DNA of 64,000 nucleotides from Incurvaria masculella (lineage: Eukaryota > Arthropoda > Insecta > Lepidoptera > Incurvariidae): the NCBI GenBank assembly GCA_946894095.1, contig OX335643.1, positions 3,893,036 through 3,957,035 on the forward strand. Reading direction: 5' to 3'. The notes below the pieces were generated by a model, which was not told the DNA's origin, ran no database searches, and saw only the letters and a program-made list of their open reading frames with translations. Made by a program: the position numbers and the translations under genes. Shown here one piece after another: positions 51,000 through 63,524 of the stretch (the first letter of the stretch is position 1; each line of letters starts with the position of its first letter).

Positions 51000-52490
51000 G
51001 ACAGTGCTATGAATCGCCTACTTGTTTAAGTCGACGTTTCGTCCACCGCATTGTGGACTTCTTCAGGACTCGCGGCGCGACCTGGAGGACTTCCGACACG
51101 TCGTTCAGTCAGAAGTCAACTGCAGGTCGCCGGCTACGAAGATTGTAGCTGTGGGTAGTTCCAGCCGCCGATGAGGGTAGTTCCACATCACGTTGCTCAG
51201 CGATGAATTTATCCGTGCAAACGATGCTTACAGTGTCCCTACTCGATGGTATAGGCAACTACTCCAGGAACTTTAGCATTAAATCAGCACTTAGAAAAAC
51301 ATTAAATCCGAAATGCAATTTTTTTTCTCATAAACGTAGTATTTCACGTGGACGTGTGTACATTAAGTTTGCACCATTTTGGGGGGTCCGGAAGATAGAA
51401 ATAAAATATGAAATATGTTTAAAAAATGATATCTCCTAAACAAATATTTAGAAATGTTATTTAAAAATGTTATATGTTAGCTAATTTTAGGTGTAATATT
51501 ACTGTGAATTTGCATCAATTTCTTATTTACGGAACTATGTAAATTTTTTTTTGTACTTTTAATATCTGTAATATTTATTATCTGCAAAGCAAATAATGAA
51601 AATTATATTTTATTTTCTGAAATTGGAAACTGACCGCAAACTCTATATTCTGTGAAATTTGTAAAATGTTGGAAATATTAGAAGCACATTTTTTTTCATT
51701 TATAATGTTTACATTCAAACAAAAGCTAAACAAAAAATTCGAAACGCGTATAAAATCGTTCGTTGTATAGTTTCTAAAGAATTTAATTTGCTTTTACATA
51801 TTCTAGAAAGAAATATAGCAATGGCAAGTTAAGTTCGCGGCATAGATTTTTTTTAGTAAAAACATTTTTTTTAATACATTTCCGTAATTACAAAATTGTT
51901 GCAAATTCACAGTTGCATTACGCCTTAAAAGACTTAACATATACATTTTTTTAAAACCGTTTCTAAATAATTGTTTAGGAGAAATATATTTTTTAATACA
52001 TTTTAATTTTTTTTTCTATCTTCCGGGCCCCGCTAAATGTTGCAAACTTAATGTAAGCATATGAACATGAAATTATATATTTCTGAGAAAAAAATATTCA
52101 TTTCAGATTTCATGTGCTTCTCAAACCGTATCTACCCCGGTCTAAACTGAAGTCCCGTGGTGCTGTGTTGCGCCAATAACGGAGACCACGACGGTTACAA
52201 TTTCCCCGTGGATTCCCGGACCAAGCGTGGAACGTAGCGCCGTTCTACCAAGCTGAAACAATTGCGGTAGAACGGCATTACATTTTTGCACGGATGAATT
52301 CATCGCTGAGCAACGTGATGTGGAACCACCCTCATCGGCGGCTGGAGCTACCCACAACTACAATCTTAGCAGCCGGCGACCGGCGTTGACATCCGACTGG
52401 ACGACACGTGTCGGAAGTCCACCAGGTCGCAGTCCACAATCCGGTGGACGAAACGTCGACATAAACAAGTAAGCGATTCATAACACTGTC
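51000..52490. mobile_element. Nested foldback element with hammerhead-like ends
   Basis: The outer arms (about 51000-51225 and 52290-52490) are inverted copies (TGAATCGCCTACTTGTTTAA against AACAAGTAAGCGATTCAT; TTCCACATCACGTTGCTCAG against its complement). Inside, 51235-51500 and about 51830-52050 form a second inverted pair (TTTTGGGGGGTCCGGAAGAT against ATCTTCCGGGCCCC). The inner part recurs at 63525-64000 without the outer arms. No protein is encoded. Confidence 0.7.
51030..51066 (-). ncRNA. Hammerhead-ribozyme-like motif (Penelope-type)
   Basis: On the minus strand, CTGAAGA (51066-51060) is followed by a 6-bp stem GTCCAC/GTGGAC closed by AATGCG, then GAAAC and GTCGAC. This is the order of the hammerhead core (CUGANGA, stem II, GAAA). 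Such minimal hammerheads are known from Penelope-like retroelements. The opposite arm keeps the stem and GAAAC (52432-52454) but has lost CTGAAGA. Stem III and the cleavage site were not confirmed. Confidence 0.5.
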
Positions 52491-52854
52491 TATCCGAATC
52501 ATTTTAATAATAATGTGTACGTAACAACAGTGAACGTCTAAATAAACGTGTTCAAACGTAATTTGAAAAAGTTCGATAGCCCGCAAATCTGCCTGTATGC
52601 TGACTAGCTTAGCGTGGTTTTGCGAGATGGGGTGAATTTGGTTTTTCTGGTTTAGTTCTTCTCTTTGGTCTTTAGTTCAGCCACCCATACCGGTTTCCTA
52701 ATGCTAATGGGCGCAAGCAATATAGTTTACTAATACTTATTTAAATTAGTGAACGAGAGTTTTATAAGTCATGCAGCTATAGTATTCGAGTGTTTGAAAT
52801 ATTTATACTGAGAAAGGGACAATAACTGCCACGACTGAAAGTGTCGTCAATATA

Positions 52855-55800
52855 ATGGAGAAACTCATCAAAACGGCGAATGCGTGGCATGGACCTCGAA
52901 AGGAGCTGCGGCGTAGCGACTATAGCCTGGTGTCCTGCGGGGAGCTGACGTCCGGCTCGCTGGACGTGTGGCGCGAGCTGCCGGACCAGGTCAAGTACGA
53001 CCCGGCCCTCGCGCCCTTCAGAGAACTGTACGAGAAGGAGCATGGTGAGTGCACAGTCCGTTCTAGTCCTAATCAGGAGCTCCGGCAACTACAGCCTGTG
53101 TCGTGCAGAGAGCTGACGGCCCGCTCGCTAATTGTGAGGCGTGCACGGCTAGACTAATCAGAGAATAAGGAGAATAGGCATAGTTGGTGTACCCTGATTC
53201 CTCGCCTGAAGGACCCGATCAGGACTTGTTCGAGCTATTTGGGCAAGGAGTAATGTCCACCATAGGCTTCTGTCTTCGGACATCCGACTATCAGTGTCGG
53301 ACTCCTAGTGACATGTGGTTAGGTTTAGGGGTGGACAATGTCTGCTGTACGCAAGCACATCCCGTCCGGGTGTTTACTAGTCCCGCCCTCTTGCGCGAAC
53401 GGCGGCGTGTGATAAAGTGATAAACGGTCTTCGATTTGTGGAAAAGGACTGTCGGAAAGTGCTTTTCGGGTTAAAAAGAAGTTGAGCGAGACACGTAGAC
53501 ATGAAATGGAGAGAGAGATGGAGGCAATACTGATAAAACTTCGGTTGCGGGAGGCGAAAGGCTCTTGCAATTAAGTGCTTCGAAGCAATTTGCTGAGATG
53601 ACAAGACCTAGTCGGTTATGGTCCCTATAAGGTTAAGCGGCTTCCTTTGCTTTAACCTAACGGTTTCATTGGGAGCGCTACATCGTAAACTACCAAAATG
53701 TATTATAATCCTGGCAAATATCTCCGTAGACGAGATTCTTCCCAGATCCCTCCGGTGTAACAACTGCAGCCAATCGTGCTTGTGGCTAACTTTGATTGTG
53801 GTATGATATGTATAGATTCCTTCTTGATCCCAATATTTTTCTCAAATAAGTTTGCTTTCTTGAGCTTGGCTACCAGTAATATATTGTTAACATCGTTCCC
53901 ACAGAAACGCAGAACGGAGAGCATTGCATCGACCAAAATGACACCTTTCCAAGACGCTTACCTTCCGTCAACTCTGCACCCAACATATTGGACCCTAATC
54001 GGCCGACTGCTAATACTGTTAACGATTGGGAAAAGTCTAACAACCCTGGAAATTATTTTCGCAATCTTGGTAATGAAAAGAAGTCAGCGATTAGCGTTGT
54101 GGTGACAGACAAGAAAGAAGCGCCTGATAAGTAAGTATCTAATTAAACGTTTTGTTTGAATTGCTTTAATAGTGGGAAAACAATGCATGGAACTTATGTT
54201 TGCTTTGCCCACATAATAAGTTCTCTACTGGAGATCGTGCCCTCTTTTATCCAAGCTAATTGGAACCAACCCTACCTCGAATTGTAGGGACGTCCAAAGT
54301 ATATAAAGACTTCTTTGTGAAAGTTTAAAAAATTCGCTTGCAAAACCCATTGCAATTCAATACGCGAGAATACTCTGGCATCGTGTGGTAGCAATTCACG
54401 AAAAAATCTCTCCCTTTTAACATCTATCGTTTTTCCATCCAGTTCAATGTAGCGGCGCCATATAAGGCATTTTCTGGCATGGAGCATGGTTCCCATGAGG
54501 TGTGTCGGGTAGGATTATTACGAGTTACGTATCGCCTATTTCGCTAAGTAACACTATTAAATAAAGCATATCGGGAGATTTGGATGGATTTTTATGTATG
54601 ACATGAAACAAGAAATTATACAAATATGTTGGAAACATAAAATATGTTGGTTTCTACGTAACTAAAACAATCCATGGACAGGCGATTTCATGTTCACCAC
54701 AATGCTTTATTCAATGGTGCAACTTTATATAAATAGATGGGTGTAAGCACGGAGATCCGTGGGTGTAAGTTAGCGAAATCGATGTTGGGAACGATTATGT
54801 GATAGGTGATACGTAAATCTTACATAATAAACCTACAATTACATTTATAAAAGTTGCCCTTTGCAATTGGGTTCTCTTTTTCCTATAACAAAGTCTACGG
54901 GAGACTCGGATCAAGCAACGAGTTTTTTTCTCGTTGGGATCAAGGGATCTCATACGAAAGGACAAATTATTATTTCAGAAACCAGCACAGAAGCGACAAG
55001 ATTCGAAAGCAAACAAAGGTAATTACTGTCATTCACTTGGAACTATATTTCATAACGTTTATTCAATATGAGGAAGGCATGGCACTTAGTTCCCATGTGG
55101 TGTGTTAGGCTAATATCGGTTTGGTATTAGCCATCCATGTCCAGTTAATCAATAGGAATAAAGTCTTGATCAATTCTTAAACATACATAGCTTTACTCCG
55201 TTTCCCCAGAGAATAAATGATGATTCTCATCATTTGATGATACTTATCACTATACTCATCTTATCTGGTTTTGTTTAAATTTCATGCAGTCGTTAGAAGA
55301 TAGCTTTAGAATTCGCCGAACCAGAGGTATCTGCTCTCATCGTTATATCTTTCACTGTTTATTTACCTCTTACAGGGAATACATTTGAACTTGATCTCTC
55401 ACCGGCATGCTTTGTTCGTCTAGCTAGAGCGAAGCGGCAGCGACATACTAAATATATTGTTATGGGCATACATTAGTTAGAAAAATTACGAAGTTGTAAT
55501 TTTATCTTCAGCTCGAGAAAACCGGCTACTACGTCAAGATTACTTCTCTACTCGCGTGTTGGTTGTTCTTCACAACTATGTTCCTTCTGTACGAGGAGAG
55601 GAAAACCGTCGTGAGGCACTCCGCAGTCGCGCCTGATGAGATCAAAAGTAAGCTCCAACTAGCCCATGCAATGTTTCCAGCATTAGACACACAAATATTG
55701 GTATAGGTGTGGTGGCTTAATTATTTTCAGAACGTTCGTATCAAGAAACTTTCTATGACATGTTTGCTGCTTGGTTCCCATAGCCGCATTGTGGATTCAC

Positions 55801-58800
55801 GAATATGCTCCTCTTGAGCAACAAGCTAGACATGGGCTGGGCAAGATAATAAATCTAGAATGGTTAACATTTGAATATCTGGTGCCATTTGTTGAGGTTT
55901 AATATTAAGAATACAAATAAAAACAACTTAGTTAAGATATAAACTTTTCTATGTCTTGGGCGGAGCAGCTTCCCTAGGGGGCACCATCCATAAAGAGATA
56001 TGAACAGAAACACCTCAATTTTCTTGCCTTGAAATAAACGCTGTTTCCTCTTTATTTCTCTCAGATTACTATTTGAACTCTTCGAAGCCTCTGACGATGT
56101 TAATTAAGCTGGCAGGCCCTTTCTGGTCTGAGCAAGCGGAAACATCCAAGAATCTGACCGACATTGCACTGACGCCTGTAAAATTTATGGACGTATGGCT
56201 GGAAACATGGACAGTGCATCAAAACTTTAACAAACCCCTGAACCCTGACGAAATTGCAGAAAAAGAGGTAACTATTTTATTATGTTTTACACTGGTTGGT
56301 TCATAATACATTAACTAGTGTAATGTTTTCAAAAAGTAGAGATAAAAGATAAGAAATTACTCCGAAGTGAATATTCAATGAAAGAAAAAGTTCTGGCTAA
56401 AAATGTGAACTCTTGAAAACTATACCACTTACTATGAATTAATTGATTTATTGTTTGATTAGATTACTCTTAGATTAGAGATAGACGATACTAGACAGTT
56501 AGATAATGATGATAACTGTTTTAGGCAGTTGCAACAATTTTGTGAATGTAGTCAAACTGTACACTTTCCAGCGATTTATCCGTGAAAAAGAAATAGCAAA
56601 TTTTCGTGGTGATTAGTGAGCTAACTGAATGTGAAAACATGACTTATCCAAGGCTAGTCAATTTCAACCCTATTAATGATGAATAAATAATACAATCAAC
56701 TACCTATGTACTTAACTACATACTATGATCAAAAAGTTCTGGGAATTAATAAATAAAAAAAAAAATGTGTTAATTTTCGGATACATTTATTTTATCACCT
56801 TCAAAATAACAACCGTTGAAGCGATGCACATACGCCAACGCTTAACCCGTTCTTCCATACATTTTTGATAGTCCGTTGAAGGAATGGCTTTCAATGCCTT
56901 CGTCGCATTTTCTTTTATTTCATCGATGCTCGAAAATCTCTTTCCACGAAGGGGTAATTTAAGTTTTGAGAACAGGAAAAAGTCACATGGTGCCATATCC
57001 GGAGAATACGGTGCCTGCTGGATTGTATTTACAGTATGTTTGGTCAAATAATCGGTCACGATGCGCGCTTTGTGAGACGGAGCATTGTCATGGGGCAAGA
57101 TCCATGAGTTGTTTTGCCACAATTCCGGTCGTTTTCTACGCACAGCATCTCTCAAACCGAGTCTCAAACGCTTAATTACGGCCAGGTAGTACTCCTTATT
57201 GACTGTTTGACGATTTTCGAGTACGATTTCTTGAACTTTTTCGACGTTATCATCGGTAGTTGATGTTGAAGGGCGTCCACGACGAGGTGCATCGTCAACT
57301 TCTTTGAGACCATTTTTGAACGACGAATACCACTCGTATACTCTTGTTTTTGAGAGAGCAGAGTCCCCGTAGGCTTTTTGTAGCATTTTGAATGCATCAG
57401 CACAAGAGATTTCGTTGGAAACACAAAACTTCAAACAAATTCTTTGTTCAATATTTTTTTCCATTTTGAAATGCGACAAACTTCAAAAACTTGATTGATA
57501 TAAACAGACGCCAAACAATACTAATGACATTTAATATTTGACATTTGGCAGGAGTGTCAGGGAAAGGTGTACCAACCTGAGAAAAAAAATATTCGAATCG
57601 GTAAAGCGTTTTAAATTCAAACTACAAATTCCCGGAACTTATTGATCATAGTGTACATTACTAATGATTGAACGCATAATTTATCATTCCAGACATCTGA
57701 AATATGGAGACTTGCACTTCTCGACGAGCATCTCATCGACTTCTCAGAAGGCATACCCAGGTCTCATCTGTTGAGTCTCACATCTCTTAACTCGAATCAT
57801 AGCCTACAGAAGTACCAAAATCTCCTGAGGATCAGAACAGACAGTAACCAGACAACGCCGTTTTCCTTGACTTACACGCTGGATCCCTTGGACCCAACCT
57901 CGGGGGTTAGTTATGCGGCAATACTCCTGTGCGGACTGTATGGACTTATTGTATTTGAAGTGAGTACATTAACATTTGTAAGTAGGTACTGTTACCACGG
58001 AGAGTAGTCCTTCGTCGATCTCTGTTACTTGTCGACGCTATATTTCTTAGTTCTCAAGAACTAAGATGTTTATTCGTAGTTAAATCCATTCTATTCCCGC
58101 TGCCACAATCTTTTTATCAAATGCGATGGTACCAACCCGGGCTGGCTTAAACCCTACCACCTGGTAGGGGAAGGGGACCTACAGTTTTACATGGATTCCG
58201 AACCATGAAGCAGCTCGCATTCATAACGAAATTTACTTATATCCAACTCAGAATGAGAAATAAAGTTGTGCACGGACTGGGCGAGGATTTGAACCCAGGC
58301 CTCTGGTGTGCTAGGCAAATCCCCGCACCACTAGTCTACGAGCCGCTCTATGAACTATGAACGAAGAAATCTTCGGTTGTCTTTCAGGTCATTAACCGGA
58401 CGCTGGCCGCCGTAGTTGTATCCACTTGTGCACTGGCGGTGCTGGCGGCAGTTGGGGAGCGACCCTCTTTTCCGGAATTAATCTCGTGGTTAGACGTCGA
58501 GACACTGCTGCTACTGTTTTCCATGATGCTGTTGGTCGTCATCGTAGCAGAGACCGGAATGTTCGACTACCTCGCTGTCCTCACATTCTCGGTATGGTTA
58601 CCGTGCATTACTTTTCATCGTACATTTAATTTATGATCTCAAGCTGAAACATATCGCCAACCCCTTCTTATAACAAGTCAAGTTGTTAGTTAAAAGCAAA
58701 GCTATTGGTGGTGACGACCTGAGTCATGATCTTTTCGTCAAATTGTTCACTCCCTATAATCGATTGTGGCTGATAGATGGCCTCATTCCGCAGTGAAAAT

Positions 58801-61800
58801 ATATATTTTCGTGCCCTCCGCCCCGCGACACACACTAGGCCGAATCCAATAAATGAACAAATTTATTAATTAATGTTTATCTTAATTGTTTGTTTACTTT
58901 TATAAATGAGTATCAGTTTATCTTGTAGTATTCCTTATTTTTAGGTAACGAAAGGAAAAGTTTGGCCCCTGATGACTCTACTCTGGTTCTTCACAGCCGC
59001 CGTCTCATCTATCCTCGACAACGTGACGACCGTGTTGCTCATGACTCCAGTCACCATCAGGTCAACTTCTCTTTACGAAACACCTACACTTTGATAAAAC
59101 AAGAACACTTAACTCAAAAACTGCAAAAAAGTGCTGTTCTCACAGATTTATGTTTCAGAGCTCTGTTTCTCCGACAAGACATACATTATTTAATAGATCG
59201 CTTTCCGTTCATAGCAAATTTTCAAGGTAATGTCGTTCTTGTCTCGGAGCACCTTGATCTACAGGATTGCAACATCTCGAAAGACTTAATTTGGTTTTCG
59301 GCGTTATATTTAATTTAAGCCCAAAATTGCAGTTTTTTTAACGGTGAAAATACTTTTTCATTACAAATCAAAGTTCAAACTACTGTAGCCACATACAGGA
59401 AGGTACCTATTGGCGTCCTTAATACAGCGTCGAGCCGTCGCGTCCGTCTTGTTGAAGACCCGAAACTCACGGTTGGCTTAGAGTTTCTCGAGCAACAAAC
59501 GGTTTTATAGGGTCGCTCAGTCTGTTCTACAGGTGGTACCATGCACATTGCTCTGTAGAACTTACATTCCTTGTTCCTGTCTATTAATAGTATACCCGGA
59601 GCACTCGCCGCAAGTAATCTTTGAAAAAAGAGAATTGAGAAACCAAAAGAGCTTTGGTAATCATGCAAGGATTTTGAGAAGGAATCGTTTCTTAAATGAA
59701 TTTCTCTGCCGCACCGCCTGGACATGGAACGCTCACAGTGACTCTCCACATACCTACAACCTGGGACTTTTCAAACGCAAAAAAACTCGATAGTGCTGAG
59801 CTATCCGCAAATACTCCAGTATGGTGCCTCGCCGAGCGTGGTTTCGCGAGGAGTGGATTTGACTTTTATGAGCATCTTTTGTCTCTCGGTTATACTGGTC
59901 CGGTCCTATACCGGCGTTTTATAAAAAAAGAAACTCTACATTCTTACCCAGGATCTCTCTCACCATATAAAATGTATTCTAAACTAACTAATTCGTATGG
60001 CTCGCAGAATTTGCGAGGTGATGCAGCTGAATCCGGTACCGATCCTGATGGCCATGGTGCTGTACAGTAATATCGGCGGTACCGCAACGCCAGTCGGCGA
60101 CCCTCCCAACGTCATTATGGTCTCTAATATTGAAGTCATCAAATCGGTGAGTCGACTTTAGTTGTTCCATGTACGTTTAAGTCATACGGTTTTTCTATTA
60201 CATTACTCCTTTTTTAGATAAAAAAGGGAAAGATCTAGCGCGCCCACTATGGGAGCCGTTGTCTAAAATTTTCTAGAACTGCTAACTCAACTTAATGCTG
60301 TCGTCTAGGCAGTAGATTTTAAGAAATGCATTTTTTGTCAATTTGCCAAGCCACAATTTTGTGCGGCGACTACCATTAAACTAGCGAAATCGTCATCCCT
60401 AACGGCCCTAACGGTTTGGCCCTAAACCTTTAAGGTGGCCCAACCCGGCGGGCCTAACTCATTCGCGGGCCCGGTACAAAACCGTGCTGTTGCGCTCTGG
60501 GACCTTCTCTGTTTCAAAGAATAAGACAGGCTCCGTGATGAGGAAGATGCAACATGTCCACTAAAAAGACAATGTGCATAGTGTATGATTTGGTAAGATT
60601 TATGAAAATTTTAATTTCAAAACGACTTATAGCTAAAAGTAAACCACGACCGCTATAGTCAAAAATCTAACAAAAACCAAATAGATCATCAATCTTGATT
60701 AAATAATCTATGTCTGATGACTAATCTTTTTACGATGTTCTTACTTTATCATTGCGTAATCCACCCCCAAAATTATTGTATAAAACGCGCGAAAAATTCG
60801 AAATTTCGGACCTTATAACTTGGAAACCAAACACAATTTTACAATGACAATGGTCATCAAACATCTAGTTCGATCAAATAAAGCTATTTTGAGCAAAATT
60901 TTGGATCTCTGACAAGCAATATGGGCGTGATCTTCTTTCCCCTTTTGTATGGGGAGATGAGCGGGTTGGGCCACCTTTAAAGCTGTCAGATTTTAATAAT
61001 CATTTTTTAATGACTTGAGAAAGCTTGTGCTCTATTTTTGTTTTATTTTTTTTTGGAAATATCTGTATTTTTTCGTAAAAAAATAACAAAATCATTTTTT
61101 CGAAAGCTTTTCAAAGAATATTTTCCAATCTTGAAGGTAGATAAAAAAAAATTAAACATACAGAGGTCGTTTTAACAATATATTTTAGAATCAAAAATTT
61201 CAAAAACTTAGTAAAACATAAAGAGCATGCAAATAGTTATCATTCGTAGTATGCGGAATCGATAGGGTAACGAAAATCTTAATTGAAGGGTTCGAGTGGG
61301 TAGGACTGACGGTACTGCCGGTACTGACGGTACTGACGGAACTGACGGTACTGACGGTGGGTAGGAACTGACGGACGGGTAGGAAATGGCATATTGGCGC
61401 GCGATAGCGATGTTTGACTGTGTGGCTTATCGTACGCCGGAGTCACTTCTCCTTCCTTGTCTCTTAAGAGGGTGCTACCAACCATTTGTTCCAGGGAATC
61501 AATTTCGGGAACTTCACTCTCCACATGACCCTCGGCGTAATTCTGGTGAGCATCCAGACCTACTTCCAGCTGCGCTTCATGTTCCGAAACACCAACAAGC
61601 TGCGGCTCAGCGTTCCGAAGGACGTACAAGGTTTGGTTGCTGCCTATTATGAAGACCCGTCCCTTTAGGCCATAGATAGGCCGTAGAAAAAAACCCGGCC
61701 AAGTGCGAGTCGGACTCGCACGCGAAGGGTTCCGTACCATCGTACAAGATTTAACACAAAAAATCACGTTTTTTGTGTGGGATCCCCCTTAAATTTATAT

Positions 61801-63326
61801 ATTTTGTTTTGTTTAATAAACACTCTGTGAAAATTTCAGCAGCCTACCTATTACGGTTTATGAGATACAGCCGTGTGACAGACGGACGGACGGACGGATG
61901 GGCGGATGGACAGCGGAGGCTTAGTAATAGGGTTCCGTTTTCACCCTTTGGGTACGGAACCCTAAAAATGCTCTGCTACTAGGTTTTCTATAAAGTTTTT
62001 GTGAAGATGTGTGCTACCCACATCATAGAATAAAGTTCAAAGGTTTCCTTCCGTATTGAATACAACATGTATAATAGTGATTTCTTGTATCTTAATTAAT
62101 TTGGTGAATAACTGCAGGTATTTACCAACAATGAAATTAATTATGCAGTATCCTTGGCGAACAGCAGAACAATGGCCCTTTGATGTAGCTCGAAATCGGA
62201 TTCGTGTGCAAATGAATCTTCTTCTGAGCCCGAAAATTCTCTTCTTTAGAGCTTCGACGTCAGATTTTGGTATGGCAGCGCGCGGCGGCCTCGCTCTCCG
62301 CGCACAGCCGCGACGAGGGATTGGTGAGGGTGGCTCTGGAGAAGAAAGTGGCCAAGCTCGACGCCAAGCTGCGGGACAAGCTCAAGGATAGGAAGAAGCG
62401 AGCCGTGTCCGACGAGGACTTCAAGACGACGCTGGCAGAGCTGCAGGAAAAGGTGAGGAACGAAATCAATTAAGTCTTGGAAAGTGTAGGCGAATGGGAA
62501 TTTAACGGCTTCTAGCTCAGGTTTCAGGTCTTTTATTCTCATGCGAAAGGTGCATGAACGGAGTAACATTTATCTGAGTAGTAGGATTAGTTTTTTTTAT
62601 GCAACCTGACATGGATGGCTACCACACAATTACCGTTATGATATTAGCCTGATAAACCACATTCCTGCCATTTCGTCACTAATCTGTGCTGTTCCATGGT
62701 TCATCATCAGAGTAGAATGCCCAGTGCGGATGTTGTCCCATCCCCTAAATGTGCCAGCGGTTGCGCAGATACCAAATCCGATTTAGTTTTGTGAGCAGCG
62801 TTTGCGAGTGGAGGAGCGCGGACCCCTGTGCCGGATTTTAGGTGGGAATTTGGTCCCCTACCTCCACTTCCATGGCCGCTGTTCGGAATTCGTGAAAATT
62901 TGTAGGTCAATTTCACCTACTAGGTTATCTAACCTAATCCGTCGCATAGGATGAAAAGAGATTACTATTTACTAAACATGCTAGATTGAACTGGATGGAA
63001 AACTGGACAATTTTATTTGCTGCTACGACCATCGTTCATTCAATGCGGGGGGATATACAACCCGGGGGGATTAACCCCTGTTACTGTTTTTACGTGCCGG
63101 AAACCAGACAGCACGCAATAAAGAATGCTGTAATATTTCATGCTTTAGCGTTGTCAGACGAAGGAAGTTATCCACCCAGATTTAGCCACGCCCCGAAGTT
63201 TGAAGTTATTAATTTAATTTTAATGTTTGCAGTACAAAATAAAAGACATGACGTTGCTGATCAAAGCGGCTGTGGCCGTCGCATTTGTGGTTATCCTCTT
63301 CTTTCTGCACACCATACCAGAACTGC
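52855..63326 (+). CDS. Oca2: P protein (OCA2-like) membrane transporter, 5' and middle part, twelve exons
   Basis: Exons: 52855-53044, 53905-54130, 54904-55018, 55512-55647, 56065-56267, 57693-57959, 58388-58591, 58945-59060, 60008-60146, 61495-61630, 62250-62452, 63233-63326. All phases agree; 676 codons are present and the last exon ends in phase 1 with a donor, so the C-terminal helices lie beyond the window. ATG 52855 is the first after an in-frame stop at 52795. The N-terminal tail is polar; the first helix is in 55512-55647. Family landmarks: AAILLCGLYGLIVFE, AETGMFDYLAV, SSILDNVTTVLLMTPVTIR, and NIGGTATPVGDPPNV, the ion-transporter-superfamily signature. The 62250 exon is the charged cytosolic loop. 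Vertebrate OCA2 is a melanosomal anion-channel or transport protein needed for pigmentation; here it may act in pigment granules. Junctions at 54904 and 62250 were chosen by phase. A paralogue of the P-protein family is possible. Confidence 0.9.
53073..53145 (+). pseudogene. Partial copy of P-protein exon 52855-53044
   Basis: About 30 bp after the exon's donor, GGAGCTCCGGCAACTACAGC, CTGTGTCGTGCAGAGAGCTG and ACGGCCCGCTCGCT repeat the exon part around 52898-52975 (GGAGCTGCGGC, TATAGCCTGGTGTCCTGC, GAGCTGACGTCCGGCTCGCT). Indels break the frame and no coding use is expected. Confidence 0.75.
54425..54530 (+). repeat. SINE 3' fragment
   Basis: CCATCCAGTTCAATGTAGCG, TTTTCTGGCATGGAGCATGG and TCCCATGAGGTGTGTCGGGT match the SINE 3' body. 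It lies in a P-protein intron. Confidence 0.55.
55070..55150 (+). repeat. SINE 3' fragment
   Basis: GGAAGGCATGGCACTTAGTT, CCCATGTGGTGTGTTAGGC and TATTAGCCATCCATGTCCAG match the SINE tail. It lies in a P-protein intron. Confidence 0.6.
56726..57648 (-). mobile_element. mariner-family DNA transposon, internally deleted
   Basis: A 923-bp element with inverted ends TGATCAAAAAGTTCTGGGAA (left) and TTCCCGGAACTTATTGATCA (right) and TA on both sides. It encodes a shortened transposase and lies in the P-protein intron between exons 56065-56267 and 57693-57959, antisense to the gene. Confidence 0.93.
56787..57479 (-). pseudogene. mariner transposase with internal deletion
   Basis: The 230-residue frame begins with the paired helix-turn-helix region (RVYEWYSSFKNG, DDAPRRGRPSTSTTDDNV). 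It then jumps after EIVLENRQ directly to TVNKEYYLAVIKRL, so the stretch with the first catalytic Asp is missing, about 115 residues compared with the usual 345. The remaining two Asp are HDN and PCD, 34 residues apart (D34D), with YSPDMAPCDFF. The final residues after RMCIAS also leave the family pattern, suggesting a late frameshift. No activity is expected. Confidence 0.9.
58108..58348 (-). repeat. tRNA-headed SINE, 5' part
   Basis: The minus strand reads GCGGCTCGTAGACTAGTGGT, then GGGTTCAAATCC, the CTCATTCTGAGTTGGATATA block and CCTACCAGGTGGTAGGGTTT. It ends in the middle of the body. It lies just before exon 58388-58591. Confidence 0.75.
60430..60980 (+). mobile_element. TTAA-flanked MITE, copy 3 of 3
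   Basis: 551 bp, from TTAAGGTGGCCCAACCCGGC to CGGGTTGGGCCACCTTTAA (one extra T at the right junction). Nearly the same as copy 2; it lies in a P-protein intron. Flanking DNA (AGAAATGCATT, CTGTCAGATTTTAAT, ACTTGAGAAAGCTT) also resembles that of copy 2, so both may sit in a larger repeat. Confidence 0.85.
61300..61382 (+). repeat. Microsatellite (GGTACTGAC)n
   Basis: Short units of GACTGACGGTACTGACGG type in tandem, about 110 bp before exon 61495-61630. Confidence 0.85.
61686..61976. mobile_element. GGTTCCGTACC-type repeat, copy 3 of 3
   Basis: Inverted relative to the copy at 48952: starts CCGGCCAAGTGCGAGTCGGA, has GACAGACGGACGGACGGACG and ends GGGTACGGAACCCTAAAAA. It lies in the P-protein intron after exon 61495-61630. 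Confidence 0.85.
62600..63080 (-). repeat. SINE fragments
   Basis: 62600-62690 carries the SINE tail in reverse (CTGACATGGATGGCTACCAC, GATATTAGCCTGATAAACC). 62880-63080 carries the middle (AAAATTTGTAGGTCAATTTC, CACCTACTAGGTTATCTAAC, ACTGGATGGAAAACTGGAC). They lie in the last P-protein intron of the window. Confidence 0.5.
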
Positions 63327-63524
63327 GTGAGTTTTTAACTATCTATAACCTTTTAGCCATTTCCTTCTTGTTAAACTTTTTATCTAGTTTCCATTCAACA
63401 TGACGTACTTAGCGAGGTTTGTATGTAAACACAAAAATAATGGATGTGAGACGTGTCTCAGTCAATAGGTTCATTACGACTTATGTATCATATAAACCAT
63501 TGAACCATTTGTATTATGCTTATA

